35,044 nucleotides of DNA from Lachnospiraceae bacterium UBA7160 (GTDB lineage Bacteria; Bacillota; Clostridia; Lachnospirales; Lachnospiraceae): the NCBI GenBank assembly GCA_002491565.1, contig DKWE01000098.1, positions 1-35,044 of the forward strand. The letters are read 5' to 3'. The notes beneath the pieces are model-generated. The model searched no databases. It was not told where the DNA came from and worked only from the letters and a program-made list of their open reading frames with translations. The position numbers and the translations under genes were made by a program. This document shows positions 15,102-23,177 of this stretch, in pieces. Numbering within the stretch: the first letter of the stretch is position 1; every line of letters begins with the position of its first letter.

Positions 15102-17447
15102 ATGAAGCAGGAACAGTTAAAGGAACTCCTGACAGAGATGTCACTGGAGGAGAAGATTGGGCAGCTGAATCAGCTTGCTGGGATCTTCTATGAATGGATG
15201 GGGCAAAAGGATCCGGGAACGAGTGCCGGTCTGTCGGATCTGGAGGAGGTGCTGACCGGTCCCGCGAAGGATCTTGGGCTGACGAAGGAGAACCTTCGCC
15301 TGACCGGATCGATCCTCGGCACGGCGGGAGCCGAGAAACTGAAGAATATTCAAAAGGCATATATGGAAGCGCATCCGCACCACATTCCAATGCTCTTTAT
15401 GATGGATGTCATACATGGGATGAAGACTATTTTCCCGATGCCGCTGGCGCTCGGCGCGACCTTTGAGCCGGAGCTTGCCGGGGAATGTGCGGCGGTGGCT
15501 GCGAAGGAGGCGGCTGTGTCGGGGCTGCATGTGACCTTTTCTCCGATGTCGGATCTTGTGCGCGACGCGCGCTGGGGACGTGTGATGGAGTCCACCGGGG
15601 AGGACCCGTATCTGAATGCGCGGTTTGCGGCGGCGCAGGTGACAGGCTTCCAGGGTGAGGGCGTAAAAGACGGGGAGCCATACGAGCCGTACAAGATCTG
15701 TTCCTGTGTGAAGCATTTTGCCGGATACGGCGGCGCAGAGGCAGGACGTGACTACAATAAGGCGGAGATCAGTGAGCATACATTTCGTGAGTATTATCTG
15801 AAGGCGTATCAGGCGGGCATCGATGCGGGGGCGGACATGGTGATGACCTCGTTTAATACGGTAAATGGTGTCCCTGCGAGTGTGAATGTTCCGCTGATGC
15901 GCGGAATTCTGCGCCAGGAAATGGGTTTTGATGGGGTGCTGATTTCCGATTATGCGGCGATTCAGGAGACCGTTGCGCATGGCTGCAGCGAGAATGATGA
16001 GGCAGCAGCGGCAGCGGGGCTTACGGCGGGCGTAGATATTGATATGATGACCGGGTTGTACACCAGGTATCTGAAGAAGCAGATCGAGGACGGGGCGCTG
16101 GATGAGAAGCTGCTCGATGAGAGTGTGCTGCGGGTGTTGGATCTGAAGAACCGGCTTGGTCTGTTTGAGAATCCGTACAAGGATGCAGATCCTGAAAAGG
16201 AGCGTGAGTTCTGTCTTTGTGAGGAACACCGCGCACTGGCGCGCGAGGCGGCGGTGAAGTCGTTTGTTCTGTTGAAGAATGACGGGATTCTGCCAATTCC
16301 CGCCGATACAGCGAAGCAGATCGCATTTATCGGTCCGTACACCGACCGGAAGGAAATTCTGAGCAGCTGGGCGATTACCGGGAATGCGAAGGATTGTGTG
16401 ACGATCCGGGAGGCGGCGGAGGAAGTATTTTCCAGTGAGCGAACCGTGTACCTGCAGGGCTCCCCGGTGCTGGACGCATGGGAGATTGCTGCAATGAGGC
16501 ACGGAGCGCGGATGAAGGCGCCGGTTTCTGAGGAAGAGCGCAGGCAGCTGCTGGTGGAAGCAGTCGAAGCGGCGAAGCGGGCAGAACTGGTGATTATGCC
16601 GCTTGGGGAACATTATCTGCAGTCGGGCGAGGCGACCAGCCGGGCGATGCTGGATCTGCCCGCTGTGCAGATGGAGCTGTTCGACGCGGTTACAGCGGTG
16701 AATCCAAACGTGGTCGTGGTGCTGTTTAACGGGCGTCCGCTGGATCTGCGAAAGATCAGCCGGAAGGCGCGCGCGGTGCTTGAGGTGTGGATGCCGGGAA
16801 CAGAGGGCGGGCATGCAGTTGTGGATGTTCTGACCGGAAAGAAAGAGCCGTCTGGCAGGCTGCCGATGAGCTTCCCCTATTGCGTAGGACAGGAGCCGAT
16901 TTATTACAATGCGGATGCAACGGGAAGACCGGATCATCCGGCGTGCACAGACCATTTCAAATCGCGTTATATCGATGCCCCGAATGAGCCGCTGTACCCG
17001 TTCGGATATGGTTTGTCCTACACGGAATTTGAGATTTCACCGGTGCAGCTTCTGGCTGACGGTGCGGAGTCTGGTCAGCCGAACACGGACGCTGAGTGTT
17101 TGGATGGTGTGCGGTCTGAAAAAGAGATGGCAGTTCTTGAGGCGGGACATACGCTGGAAGCATGTGCGACGGTTACAAATACCGGTTGCTGTATGGGAAC
17201 GGAGACGGTGCAGCTCTACATCCAGGATGTTTCTGCGAGTGTTGTGCGTCCGGTCCGTGAGCTGAAGGATGTCCGGAAGGTATCGCTGCAGCCGGGCGGG
17301 AGCTGCGAGGTGCGCTTTGTCATTCGTGAGCCGATGCTCCGCTTCCTGCGCGCCGACGGGATCACGGCAAGCGAGCCGGGCAGATTCCGTGTCTGGGTCA
17401 CGAAGGATGCTGCATCCGGTGAACCGGCGGAGTTTGTATTGCGGTAA
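15102..17447 (+). CDS. GH3 family beta-glucosidase (cytoplasmic)
   Basis: This 781-aa glycoside hydrolase family 3 enzyme has the N-terminal TIM barrel (to ~residue 345) with the substrate-binding Lys-His pair CVKHFAG (K204, H205) and the nucleophile Asp283 in DGVLISDYAAI. The alpha/beta sandwich follows (about 385-600), with the KSFVLLKNDGILP entry. The C-terminal fibronectin-III-like domain (about 690-775) is preceded by YPFGYGLSYTEFE. No signal peptide is present, so it acts in the cytoplasm on imported oligosaccharides. Size and order are close to BglX-type beta-glucosidases, but xylosidase activity cannot be excluded. GAGGAGG gives the ribosome binding site. Upstream, TTGACA (14983-14988) and TATGAT 15 bp later form a marginal promoter. 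Confidence 0.92.
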   Translation: MKQEQLKELLTEMSLEEKIGQLNQLAGIFYEWMGQKDPGTSAGLSDLEEVLTGPAKDLGLTKENLRLTGSILGTAGAEKLKNIQKAYMEAHPHHIPMLFMMDVIHGMKTIFPMPLALGATFEPELAGECAAVAAKEAAVSGLHVTFSPMSDLVRDARWGRVMESTGEDPYLNARFAAAQVTGFQGEGVKDGEPYEPYKICSCVKHFAGYGGAEAGRDYNKAEISEHTFREYYLKAYQAGIDAGADMVMTSFNTVNGVPASVNVPLMRGILRQEMGFDGVLISDYAAIQETVAHGCSENDEAAAAAGLTAGVDIDMMTGLYTRYLKKQIEDGALDEKLLDESVLRVLDLKNRLGLFENPYKDADPEKEREFCLCEEHRALAREAAVKSFVLLKNDGILPIPADTAKQIAFIGPYTDRKEILSSWAITGNAKDCVTIREAAEEVFSSERTVYLQGSPVLDAWEIAAMRHGARMKAPVSEEERRQLLVEAVEAAKRAELVIMPLGEHYLQSGEATSRAMLDLPAVQMELFDAVTAVNPNVVVVLFNGRPLDLRKISRKARAVLEVWMPGTEGGHAVVDVLTGKKEPSGRLPMSFPYCVGQEPIYYNADATGRPDHPACTDHFKSRYIDAPNEPLYPFGYGLSYTEFEISPVQLLADGAESGQPNTDAECLDGVRSEKEMAVLEAGHTLEACATVTNTGCCMGTETVQLYIQDVSASVVRPVRELKDVRKVSLQPGGSCEVRFVIREPMLRFLRADGITASEPGRFRVWVTKDAASGEPAEFVLR

Positions 17448-17521
17448 AAAGGCGGCAAGGAAAAGAAGCTATCCATGTCGATCTGTGTGGGCTTACCGTG
17501 GAAAAGAAAGGATATAGATCT

Positions 17522-18772
17522 ATGGAAAAAATGCGGGAGCGGCTGAAATGGGTGAAACATCTGTGTATCCGGGAGGAAAATCTGGACCGGCTGGATCTGA
17601 AGCTTTGGGCGGCGATCCTGTTTTTGTGCTGTTTCGGGCTGATTCTGGTGTATTCTGCCTCTGCGGAGAGCTGTGCCATGAGTGAGGACTGCAACTTTGA
17701 CTCTATGTATCAGATGAAGCGCCAGCTGATTTTCATGCTGCTGGGCTTCATCGGGATTGGCGTATGCCAGCATATTGACTTCAGCATCCTTTACAAGCTG
17801 AGGGTGCCTGCTTATGTGCTGGGGACTCTCATGATTTTTATGCTGAAGACGCCGCTCGGACATTCGGTAAATGGAGCCTGCCGCTGGCTCAAAATCGGCC
17901 CGCTGACGCTGCAGGTAGCCGAAGTAGTCAAGATTACCCTGATTGTCTCTCTGGCCGGCTGGCTGAATGAGAAATACAACTCGCTTGGACAGACAAAGCT
18001 GACCGTGTTTCTCTGGATTGCAGGGGGAATACAGGCAGGGCTTTTGCTGCTGATATCGAATGACCTGAGCAGTTCGATTGTTGTGCTTGGTATTACCTTT
18101 GGGATGACCTTTATCTGCACGAAGACAAAAAAGCTCCATCTGTATTGTCTGGCGGCGGCTGTTGTGCTGGTTGCGGTGGTGCTGCTGGTGATCCGGTTTA
18201 ATATGCCGGATCCGGAGGCACTGGGAGATCATAATTTCCGTCTGGGCAGAATTGTAGCGTGGTTTGATCCGGAGCGCTATGATAAGTACGGATTTCAGAC
18301 ACTCCAAGCGCTCTATGCGATTGGAAGCGGGGGCTTTCTGGGGCGCGGGCTGGGCAATTCAATTCAAAAGCTGACGCTGCCGGAAGCTGAGACGGACATG
18401 ATTTTTTCGATTTTGTGTGAGGAGCTTGGCGTGGTGGGGGCGGCGCTGCTGCTGCTTTTATTCTGCTATCTGCTCGCGCAGATCTGCGAGGTGGCGCGTG
18501 CTTCCGAGACGATGTTCGGCGGTACGCTGGCGACGGGCGTGTTCTGTCATATTGCGCTCCAGTGCGTGATCAATATTGCGGTTAATGTCAAATTCTTTCC
18601 GAACACGGGACTGCCGCTTCCGTTTATATCCTCGGGAGGGACTTCCGTTTTCTTTCTGCTGATGGAGATGGCGATGGTTTTTTCCGTGGAACGTCATCAT
18701 CTGATGCGGGAGGTGCGAAGAATTTATACGGAGCGTGATCAGAGATTCAGGGAACGACGAAGGAAACGTTGA
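17522..18772 (+). CDS. SEDS family peptidoglycan glycosyltransferase (FtsW/RodA/SpoVE)
   Basis: The ATG at 17522 was chosen, with AAAGGA nine bases before it; an in-frame GTG lies at 17498. The 416-aa protein has about 10 membrane helices, opening with LDLKLWAAILFLCCFGLILVYSAS. It carries the large extracellular loop GFQTLQALYAIGSGGFLGRGLG, then the catalytic-region LPEAETDMIFSILCEELG with the conserved acidic residue. It ends with the signature NTGLPLPFISSGGTS. Such proteins polymerise lipid II with a partner class b PBP, which is not in the window. Whether it serves division, elongation or sporulation cannot be told. It is separated from the GH3 gene by 74 bp. Confidence 0.9.
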   Translation: MEKMRERLKWVKHLCIREENLDRLDLKLWAAILFLCCFGLILVYSASAESCAMSEDCNFDSMYQMKRQLIFMLLGFIGIGVCQHIDFSILYKLRVPAYVLGTLMIFMLKTPLGHSVNGACRWLKIGPLTLQVAEVVKITLIVSLAGWLNEKYNSLGQTKLTVFLWIAGGIQAGLLLLISNDLSSSIVVLGITFGMTFICTKTKKLHLYCLAAAVVLVAVVLLVIRFNMPDPEALGDHNFRLGRIVAWFDPERYDKYGFQTLQALYAIGSGGFLGRGLGNSIQKLTLPEAETDMIFSILCEELGVVGAALLLLLFCYLLAQICEVARASETMFGGTLATGVFCHIALQCVINIAVNVKFFPNTGLPLPFISSGGTSVFFLLMEMAMVFSVERHHLMREVRRIYTERDQRFRERRRKR

Positions 18773-19094
18773 GAAGTATCTGACAAAATTCCGTAGCATG
18801 ATTTACCAGCTGCGCTTAGATTTTAACCTGCCTATTTAAAAAGTGTTCTGCGTGTTTGTTCTGGTTATTTGTCGAACGGATGACGTGCCTGGATAGCCGC
18901 AATGTACACGGAAAGGTCCGGGGGCTCGTTGATGATGCGTAGCCTTCGGACCTTTCCTGTGTACGCTGCGTTCATTCAGTCAAAGACAGAAGCTGCGCAG
19001 CAGCGAATAGCTTGCGCAGCAGGCGTGTCTGCGGCTTGTATGATGCCCTGGCTGAACGGTACTGTTTGATTCGGGTTGTCCAAAATCGTGGGTG
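18773..19094. other. Intergenic region between convergent genes
   Basis: No gene is seen. It holds the long hairpin at 18904-18964 and two copies of TGCGCAGCAG (18994-19003 and 19013-19022). The position between a plus-strand and a minus-strand gene end suits bidirectional termination. Confidence 0.6.
18904..18964. repeat. Long hairpin between convergent genes
   Basis: GTACACGGAAAGGTCCG (18904-18920) is complementary to CGGACCTTTCCTGTGTAC (18947-18964) apart from one extra base, and GGCT/AGCC extends the stem inward. It may be a bidirectional terminator or a palindromic repeat. No T-run follows on either strand. Confidence 0.55.
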
Positions 19095-19616
19095 TCAGAC
19101 GGTTTCCGGTTCCGGATAATCGGCGCCGAAGGTGTCCACTGTCATAGACTCAATGCGCTGCGGCTTCATGGGGCGGTCGCGGAAATCAGTCGGAGTCTCC
19201 GCGATTTTGTTTACGATATCCATGCCCTCAATGATCTTGCCAAAGGCAGCGTATTCCCCGTCGAGATGCGGAGCAGCCTGGTGCATCAGGAAGAACTGGG
19301 AGCCGGCAGAGTTCGGATCCATAGCGCGTGCCATAGAGAGGACGCCGGGCTCGTGCTTCAGATTATTGGAAAAGCCGTTGTGAGAAAACTCACCGCGGAT
19401 CGAGTATCCGGGGCCGCCCATTCCATTTCCGTTCGGACATCCGCCCTGAATCATAAAGCCGCGGATAACGCGGTGGAAAATCAGACCGTTGTAGAAGCCT
19501 TTTTTGACAAGACTGATGAAATTGTTGACGGTATTCGGGGCGATTTCCGGGTAAAGCTCTGCTTTCATGACATCGCCGTTTTCCATGGTAATTGTAACAA
19601 TTGGATTCTGTGCCAT
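19095..19616 (-). CDS. Cyclophilin-type peptidyl-prolyl cis-trans isomerase
   Basis: The start is the ATG complementary to 19614-19616, with GAAAGGAA upstream; the open frame extends 30 codons further but that part is promoter DNA. The 173-aa protein has the whole cyclophilin catalytic core: FHRVIRGFMIQGG, then GVLSMARA, SAGSQFFLMHQAAPHLDGEYAAFGKI. It has no signal peptide, so it is a cytoplasmic folding helper acting on Xaa-Pro bonds. It has its own promoter and is monocistronic. Confidence 0.95.
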   Translation of the reverse strand: MAQNPIVTITMENGDVMKAELYPEIAPNTVNNFISLVKKGFYNGLIFHRVIRGFMIQGGCPNGNGMGGPGYSIRGEFSHNGFSNNLKHEPGVLSMARAMDPNSAGSQFFLMHQAAPHLDGEYAAFGKIIEGMDIVNKIAETPTDFRDRPMKPQRIESMTVDTFGADYPEPETV

Positions 19617-19677
19617 GTTCAAAGTTCCTTTCTGTATATAAACGTATCTGCCTGTCCAAGCAGGCGCTGCGTTGTTT

Positions 19678-19706
19678 ATTATAGCGTGTTTTGCAGATGG
19701 TGGCAA
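19678..19706 (-). promoter_or_regulatory. Sigma-A promoter of the cyclophilin gene
   Basis: On the minus strand TTGCCA (complement of 19701-19706) and TATAAT (complement of 19678-19683) are spaced 17 bp apart. The transcript leader would carry a small stem, GCCTG/CAGGC (19649-19664 region), before the start codon. Confidence 0.65.
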
Positions 19707-19778
19707 GATGCAGTTGGCGGATTAGTGATAGCTGCCATAGCTTTTTTATCAGAAGATACTGGAAAAAGCATAAGAGTG

Positions 19779-19787
19779 TGGTATAAT
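19779..19787 (+). promoter_or_regulatory. Extended -10 promoter before the FakA-like domain gene
   Basis: TGGTATAAT is a perfect extended -10 (TGn-TATAAT). The -35 region is poor. A small stem, CGTCCC/GGGACG, lies just downstream in the leader, about 90 bp before the start codon. Confidence 0.5.
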
Positions 19788-19898
19788 GTGGGCGTCCCGG
19801 ATGGGACGGCCCATTTTGCGATTTGCGCGGGATAGCCTGAATGCCGGAGGCGAATCGCAGATGTGCCGGAAATGATTATTTAGAAAAACGGAGGATAC

Positions 19899-20153
19899 AT
19901 GATGCTGGAATTTCGATATGATACACAGCTTCTGATCGACGGAGAAAATCTGGACGAGGACGTGATCAGCGAGTACTTTACGGAGCACTTCAAGGGAGAC
20001 TGCTTGCTGGCGGTTGGCGATGAGGATCTGATTAAAATTCATTTTCATACGAATGAGCCATGGAAGGTTCTGGAGTACTGCGCATCGCTCGGGGAGATTT
20101 ATGATATCGTGGTAGAGGACATGGACCGGCAGTCACGCGGACTCAAGGGCTGA
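19899..20153 (+). CDS. Stand-alone FakA/YloV-like domain protein
   Basis: This 84-aa protein starts after CGGAGG. Its core, DCLLAVGDEDLIKIHFHTNEP followed by VLEYCASLGEIYDIVVEDM, matches a segment found inside the dihydroxyacetone-kinase-like proteins of the FakA/YloV type (the domain after DAK2). It lacks the nucleotide-binding DAK2 domain and the rest of the ~550-aa protein. Length is complete from start to stop and the gene has its own promoter, so it seems to be a real small gene, not a fragment. Its role is unknown. It might bind a kinase or lipid-carrier partner. Confidence 0.7.
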   Translation: MMLEFRYDTQLLIDGENLDEDVISEYFTEHFKGDCLLAVGDEDLIKIHFHTNEPWKVLEYCASLGEIYDIVVEDMDRQSRGLKG

Positions 20154-20204
20154 CAGACCATTGCAGCTGTGGAATTTCAGGTGCCGGCAGACCATTGCGG
20201 CTGT
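20154..20204 (+). repeat. Short direct repeat
   Basis: CAGACCATTGCAGCTGT (20154-20170) recurs with one mismatch at 20188-20204, 34 bp later, in the gap before the asparaginase gene. Function unknown; it may be a local duplication. Confidence 0.5.
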
Positions 20205-20250
20205 TAACTAACGGGTAATTGCAAGAAACAGGATTTGAGGACTAGGATTT

Positions 20251-21261
20251 ATGAATCGGATTTTAATGTTAAGTACAGGGGGAACGCTGGCTTCCTCGCA
20301 CAGTGACCACGGGCTGGCGCCCGGACTGCACGGGTCGGATATTCTGGATCGGATCTCGGGGCTGACGGATGGCTTTCAGATCGATGAGGAGGAGCTGTTT
20401 TTGCTTGACAGCTCCAATATCCAGCCGGAAGAGTGGTCCGAGATTGCGCGGCGTGTCTACGACCGGAGGCGGGATTATGATGGAATCGTGATCATTCATG
20501 GCACGGACACGCTGGCGTACACCGCGAGCGCGCTGTCCTTTGCGCTGCAGCAGATCGAGATTCCGGTCGTGCTTACAGGCAGCCAGGTATCCATTGAGAA
20601 CCCGATCGCGGATGCGACGGAGAATTGCCGTGCGGCGCTGCACATGGCAGCGAGCCATTGCCCCGGCGTGTACGTCGCGTTCAACCGCAAGATCATTCCA
20701 GGGACACGCGCGAGTAAGGTGCGCACGCGCAGCTTTGATGCATTTGAGAGCATTGACTGCCCCTATGCGGCGCGGATCAACAGCGGCGGGCTCGTGATCA
20801 ATCCGGCGGCCGTTCACTGGACGGGAGGTTCGTGCAGGCTCAAGGAGAAGTTCAGCACGGATGTATTTCTGCTGAAAATCTTTCCGGGAATCTCGCCGGA
20901 CATCTTCGACAGGCTGCGGGAGATGGGTGTGCGCGGCGTATATGTGGAGGGCTTCGGGATCGGCGGCCTGCCCATGTGCAAGAGGAATCTCACGGAGGCG
21001 ATCCGGCGTGCGGTGGATGGCGGTATGACGGTCGCGGTTGGGAGCCAGTGTCTGTACGAGGGGAGTGATTTTTCTGTCTATGAGGTCGGGCGGCAGGTGC
21101 TCTCCTGCGGCGTGATTGAGACTGGAAATATGACGACGGAGGCAGCGATCACGAAACTGATGTGGGCGCTCGGCCAGTCAGATGACGCAGGGGAGGTCCG
21201 CCGGCTCATGCAGAAGAACCTGCTCGGAGAGATGGGCAGCACGATGAACTGGAATGAGTAA
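20251..21261 (+). CDS. ansA: L-asparaginase, type I (cytoplasmic)
   Basis: This 336-aa protein shows the amidohydrolase signature LSTGGTLASS with the nucleophile Thr12, and the second motif VIIHGTDTLAYTAS (His83-Gly-Thr85-Asp86). A downstream SQVSIENPIADATENCRAAL segment is also typical. The absence of a signal peptide and a length near 340 match the cytoplasmic type I enzymes that hydrolyse asparagine to aspartate and ammonia. The start follows a weak GGATTTGAGGA. It is separated from the FakA-like gene by about 100 bp with a direct repeat. Confidence 0.92.
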   Translation: MNRILMLSTGGTLASSHSDHGLAPGLHGSDILDRISGLTDGFQIDEEELFLLDSSNIQPEEWSEIARRVYDRRRDYDGIVIIHGTDTLAYTASALSFALQQIEIPVVLTGSQVSIENPIADATENCRAALHMAASHCPGVYVAFNRKIIPGTRASKVRTRSFDAFESIDCPYAARINSGGLVINPAAVHWTGGSCRLKEKFSTDVFLLKIFPGISPDIFDRLREMGVRGVYVEGFGIGGLPMCKRNLTEAIRRAVDGGMTVAVGSQCLYEGSDFSVYEVGRQVLSCGVIETGNMTTEAAITKLMWALGQSDDAGEVRRLMQKNLLGEMGSTMNWNE

Positions 21262-21434
21262 GCAGCGGGAAAGCCTGTTACTGGCGCAGGCAGTGCTTTT
21301 GCAGCACATAGAGAAAACGGAATGGGTAAGTGGAGGATGGCCAGTCAATGGGGAATCTGTGTGTTTCGGTGTGATTGGCTTGTAAGAAACCTGGATAAAT
21401 AAGTGACGGAGAAAGTTTTGGGAAAGGAAAAACT

Positions 21435-23177
21435 ATGTGGAAGCTTCTCAGATATATGAAAGCATACAAAAAGGAGTCGGTCTGCGCGCCGCTGTTCAAA
21501 CTGCTCGAGGCATTGTTCGAGCTGTTTGTGCCGCTGGTAATGGCGCAGATCATCGATGTCGGCATTGCTGACGGAGACCGGCCGTATATTGTGCGGATGT
21601 GCCTTCTGATGGCGGCGCTTGGTCTGATCGGACTGGTCTGTTCGATCACAGCGCAATATTTTTCCGCGAAGGCGGCGACAGGCTTTGCAGCGCGGCTGCG
21701 GCATGAGCTGTTCGCACATATCCAGAGCCTCTCATTTGCAGAGATGGATGTGAACGGCACTTCCACGCTGATCACGCGGATGACGAGCGACATCAATCAG
21801 GTGCAGTCGGGGGTGAACCTGTTCCTGCGGTTGTTTATGCGGTCGCCGTTTATTGTTTTTGGCGCGATGGTGATGGCATTTACGATTGATGCGAAGGCGG
21901 CAATGGTATTTGTGGTCGTCATCCCGGTACTCTGCGTGATCGTGTTTGGTATTATGCTTGCCAGTATCCCGCTGTACCGGAAGGTGCAGGAGCGGCTGGA
22001 CCGTGTGACCGGGATGACGCGGGAAAACCTGCAGGGTGTGCGCGTGGTGCGTGCGTTCCGCAGGGAAGACCAGGAGATCGGCACGTTTAATGAGGGAAAT
22101 GACGCGCTCGTGAAGATCCAGGTGCTGTCAGGACGGATTTCGGCGCTGATGAATCCGCTGACGTATGTGGTGGTGAACGGCGGGCTGCTTGTGCTGCTGT
22201 ATACGGGTGCAGTGCGTGTGGACGGAGGCATCATCACGCAGGGCGCGGTGGTGGCGCTGGTCAACTATATGTCGCAGATCCTGGTAGAACTGGTGAAGCT
22301 GGCGAATCTGATCATCAATGTGACGAAGGCGATTGCCTGCGGCAACCGGATCGGCGCGGTCATGGAGCAGAAGCCGGGTATGGCTTCAGGCAAGGGCGAA
22401 GCGGCAACAGACCACAATCAGCGCACAGCAGGCAGGCTGCCCGCCGTTGCGTTCGACCATGTACACTTCCGCTACAAGGGAGCCGGTGCGGATTCCCTCA
22501 CGGACATCCATTTCCAGGTGATGCCGGGAGAGACGGTTGGCATCATCGGCGGCACGGGTTCCGGCAAATCTTCACTGGTCAGTCTGATTCCGCGTTTCTA
22601 TGACGTGCGGGAGGGCTGCGTTCGTGTGAACGGCATCGATGTCCGCGATTACAAATTAGAAGAAATCCGCGGCAAGGTCGGCATCGTGATGCAGAAAGCC
22701 GTGCTGTTTGCAGGGACGATCCGGAGTAATCTGCTCTGGGGCAACGAGCATGCGACAGAGGAAGAGCTGCGCGAGGCGATTCATGCCGCGCAGGCAGATG
22801 AAGTGGTCTTTGGCCGGGACGGCGGACTCGACGCGGTGGTAGAGCAGGAGGGCCGGAATTTCTCCGGCGGCCAAAAGCAGAGGCTGACGATTGCCCGCGC
22901 GCTGGTGCGCCATCCGGAAATTCTGATTCTCGACGACAGTGCGTCGGCTCTGGATTTTGCGACAGATGCGCGGCTGCGCAGGGCGATCCGGGAGCTGTCC
23001 GGTCAGATGACGGTCTTCATCGTTTCCCAGAGAGCGTCCACGATCCAGTACGCGGACAAGATTCTGGTCCTGGACGACGGGGAAATCGTCGGAATGGGCA
23101 GGCATGAGGAACTGCTGGCAGGCTGCGCGGTCTACCAGGAGACGTATTATTCTCAGTTTCCAAAGGAGGATGCGTGA
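21435..23177 (+). CDS. ABC exporter, half with the degenerate ATP site
   Basis: This 580-aa fused protein has a six-helix exporter membrane domain (to ~residue 320) and a nucleotide-binding domain. Walker A is GGTGSGKS (372-379) and the signature is SGGQ (477-480). The Walker B is ILILDDS, so the catalytic Glu is replaced by Asp501 and the switch His by Gln532 (SQR). These are marks of the degenerate half of heterodimeric exporters such as TM287/288 and BmrCD. The next gene overlaps and carries the canonical half. The pair should export a drug, lipid or peptide; the substrate is unknown. Confidence 0.92.
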   Translation: MWKLLRYMKAYKKESVCAPLFKLLEALFELFVPLVMAQIIDVGIADGDRPYIVRMCLLMAALGLIGLVCSITAQYFSAKAATGFAARLRHELFAHIQSLSFAEMDVNGTSTLITRMTSDINQVQSGVNLFLRLFMRSPFIVFGAMVMAFTIDAKAAMVFVVVIPVLCVIVFGIMLASIPLYRKVQERLDRVTGMTRENLQGVRVVRAFRREDQEIGTFNEGNDALVKIQVLSGRISALMNPLTYVVVNGGLLVLLYTGAVRVDGGIITQGAVVALVNYMSQILVELVKLANLIINVTKAIACGNRIGAVMEQKPGMASGKGEAATDHNQRTAGRLPAVAFDHVHFRYKGAGADSLTDIHFQVMPGETVGIIGGTGSGKSSLVSLIPRFYDVREGCVRVNGIDVRDYKLEEIRGKVGIVMQKAVLFAGTIRSNLLWGNEHATEEELREAIHAAQADEVVFGRDGGLDAVVEQEGRNFSGGQKQRLTIARALVRHPEILILDDSASALDFATDARLRRAIRELSGQMTVFIVSQRASTIQYADKILVLDDGEIVGMGRHEELLAGCAVYQETYYSQFPKEDA

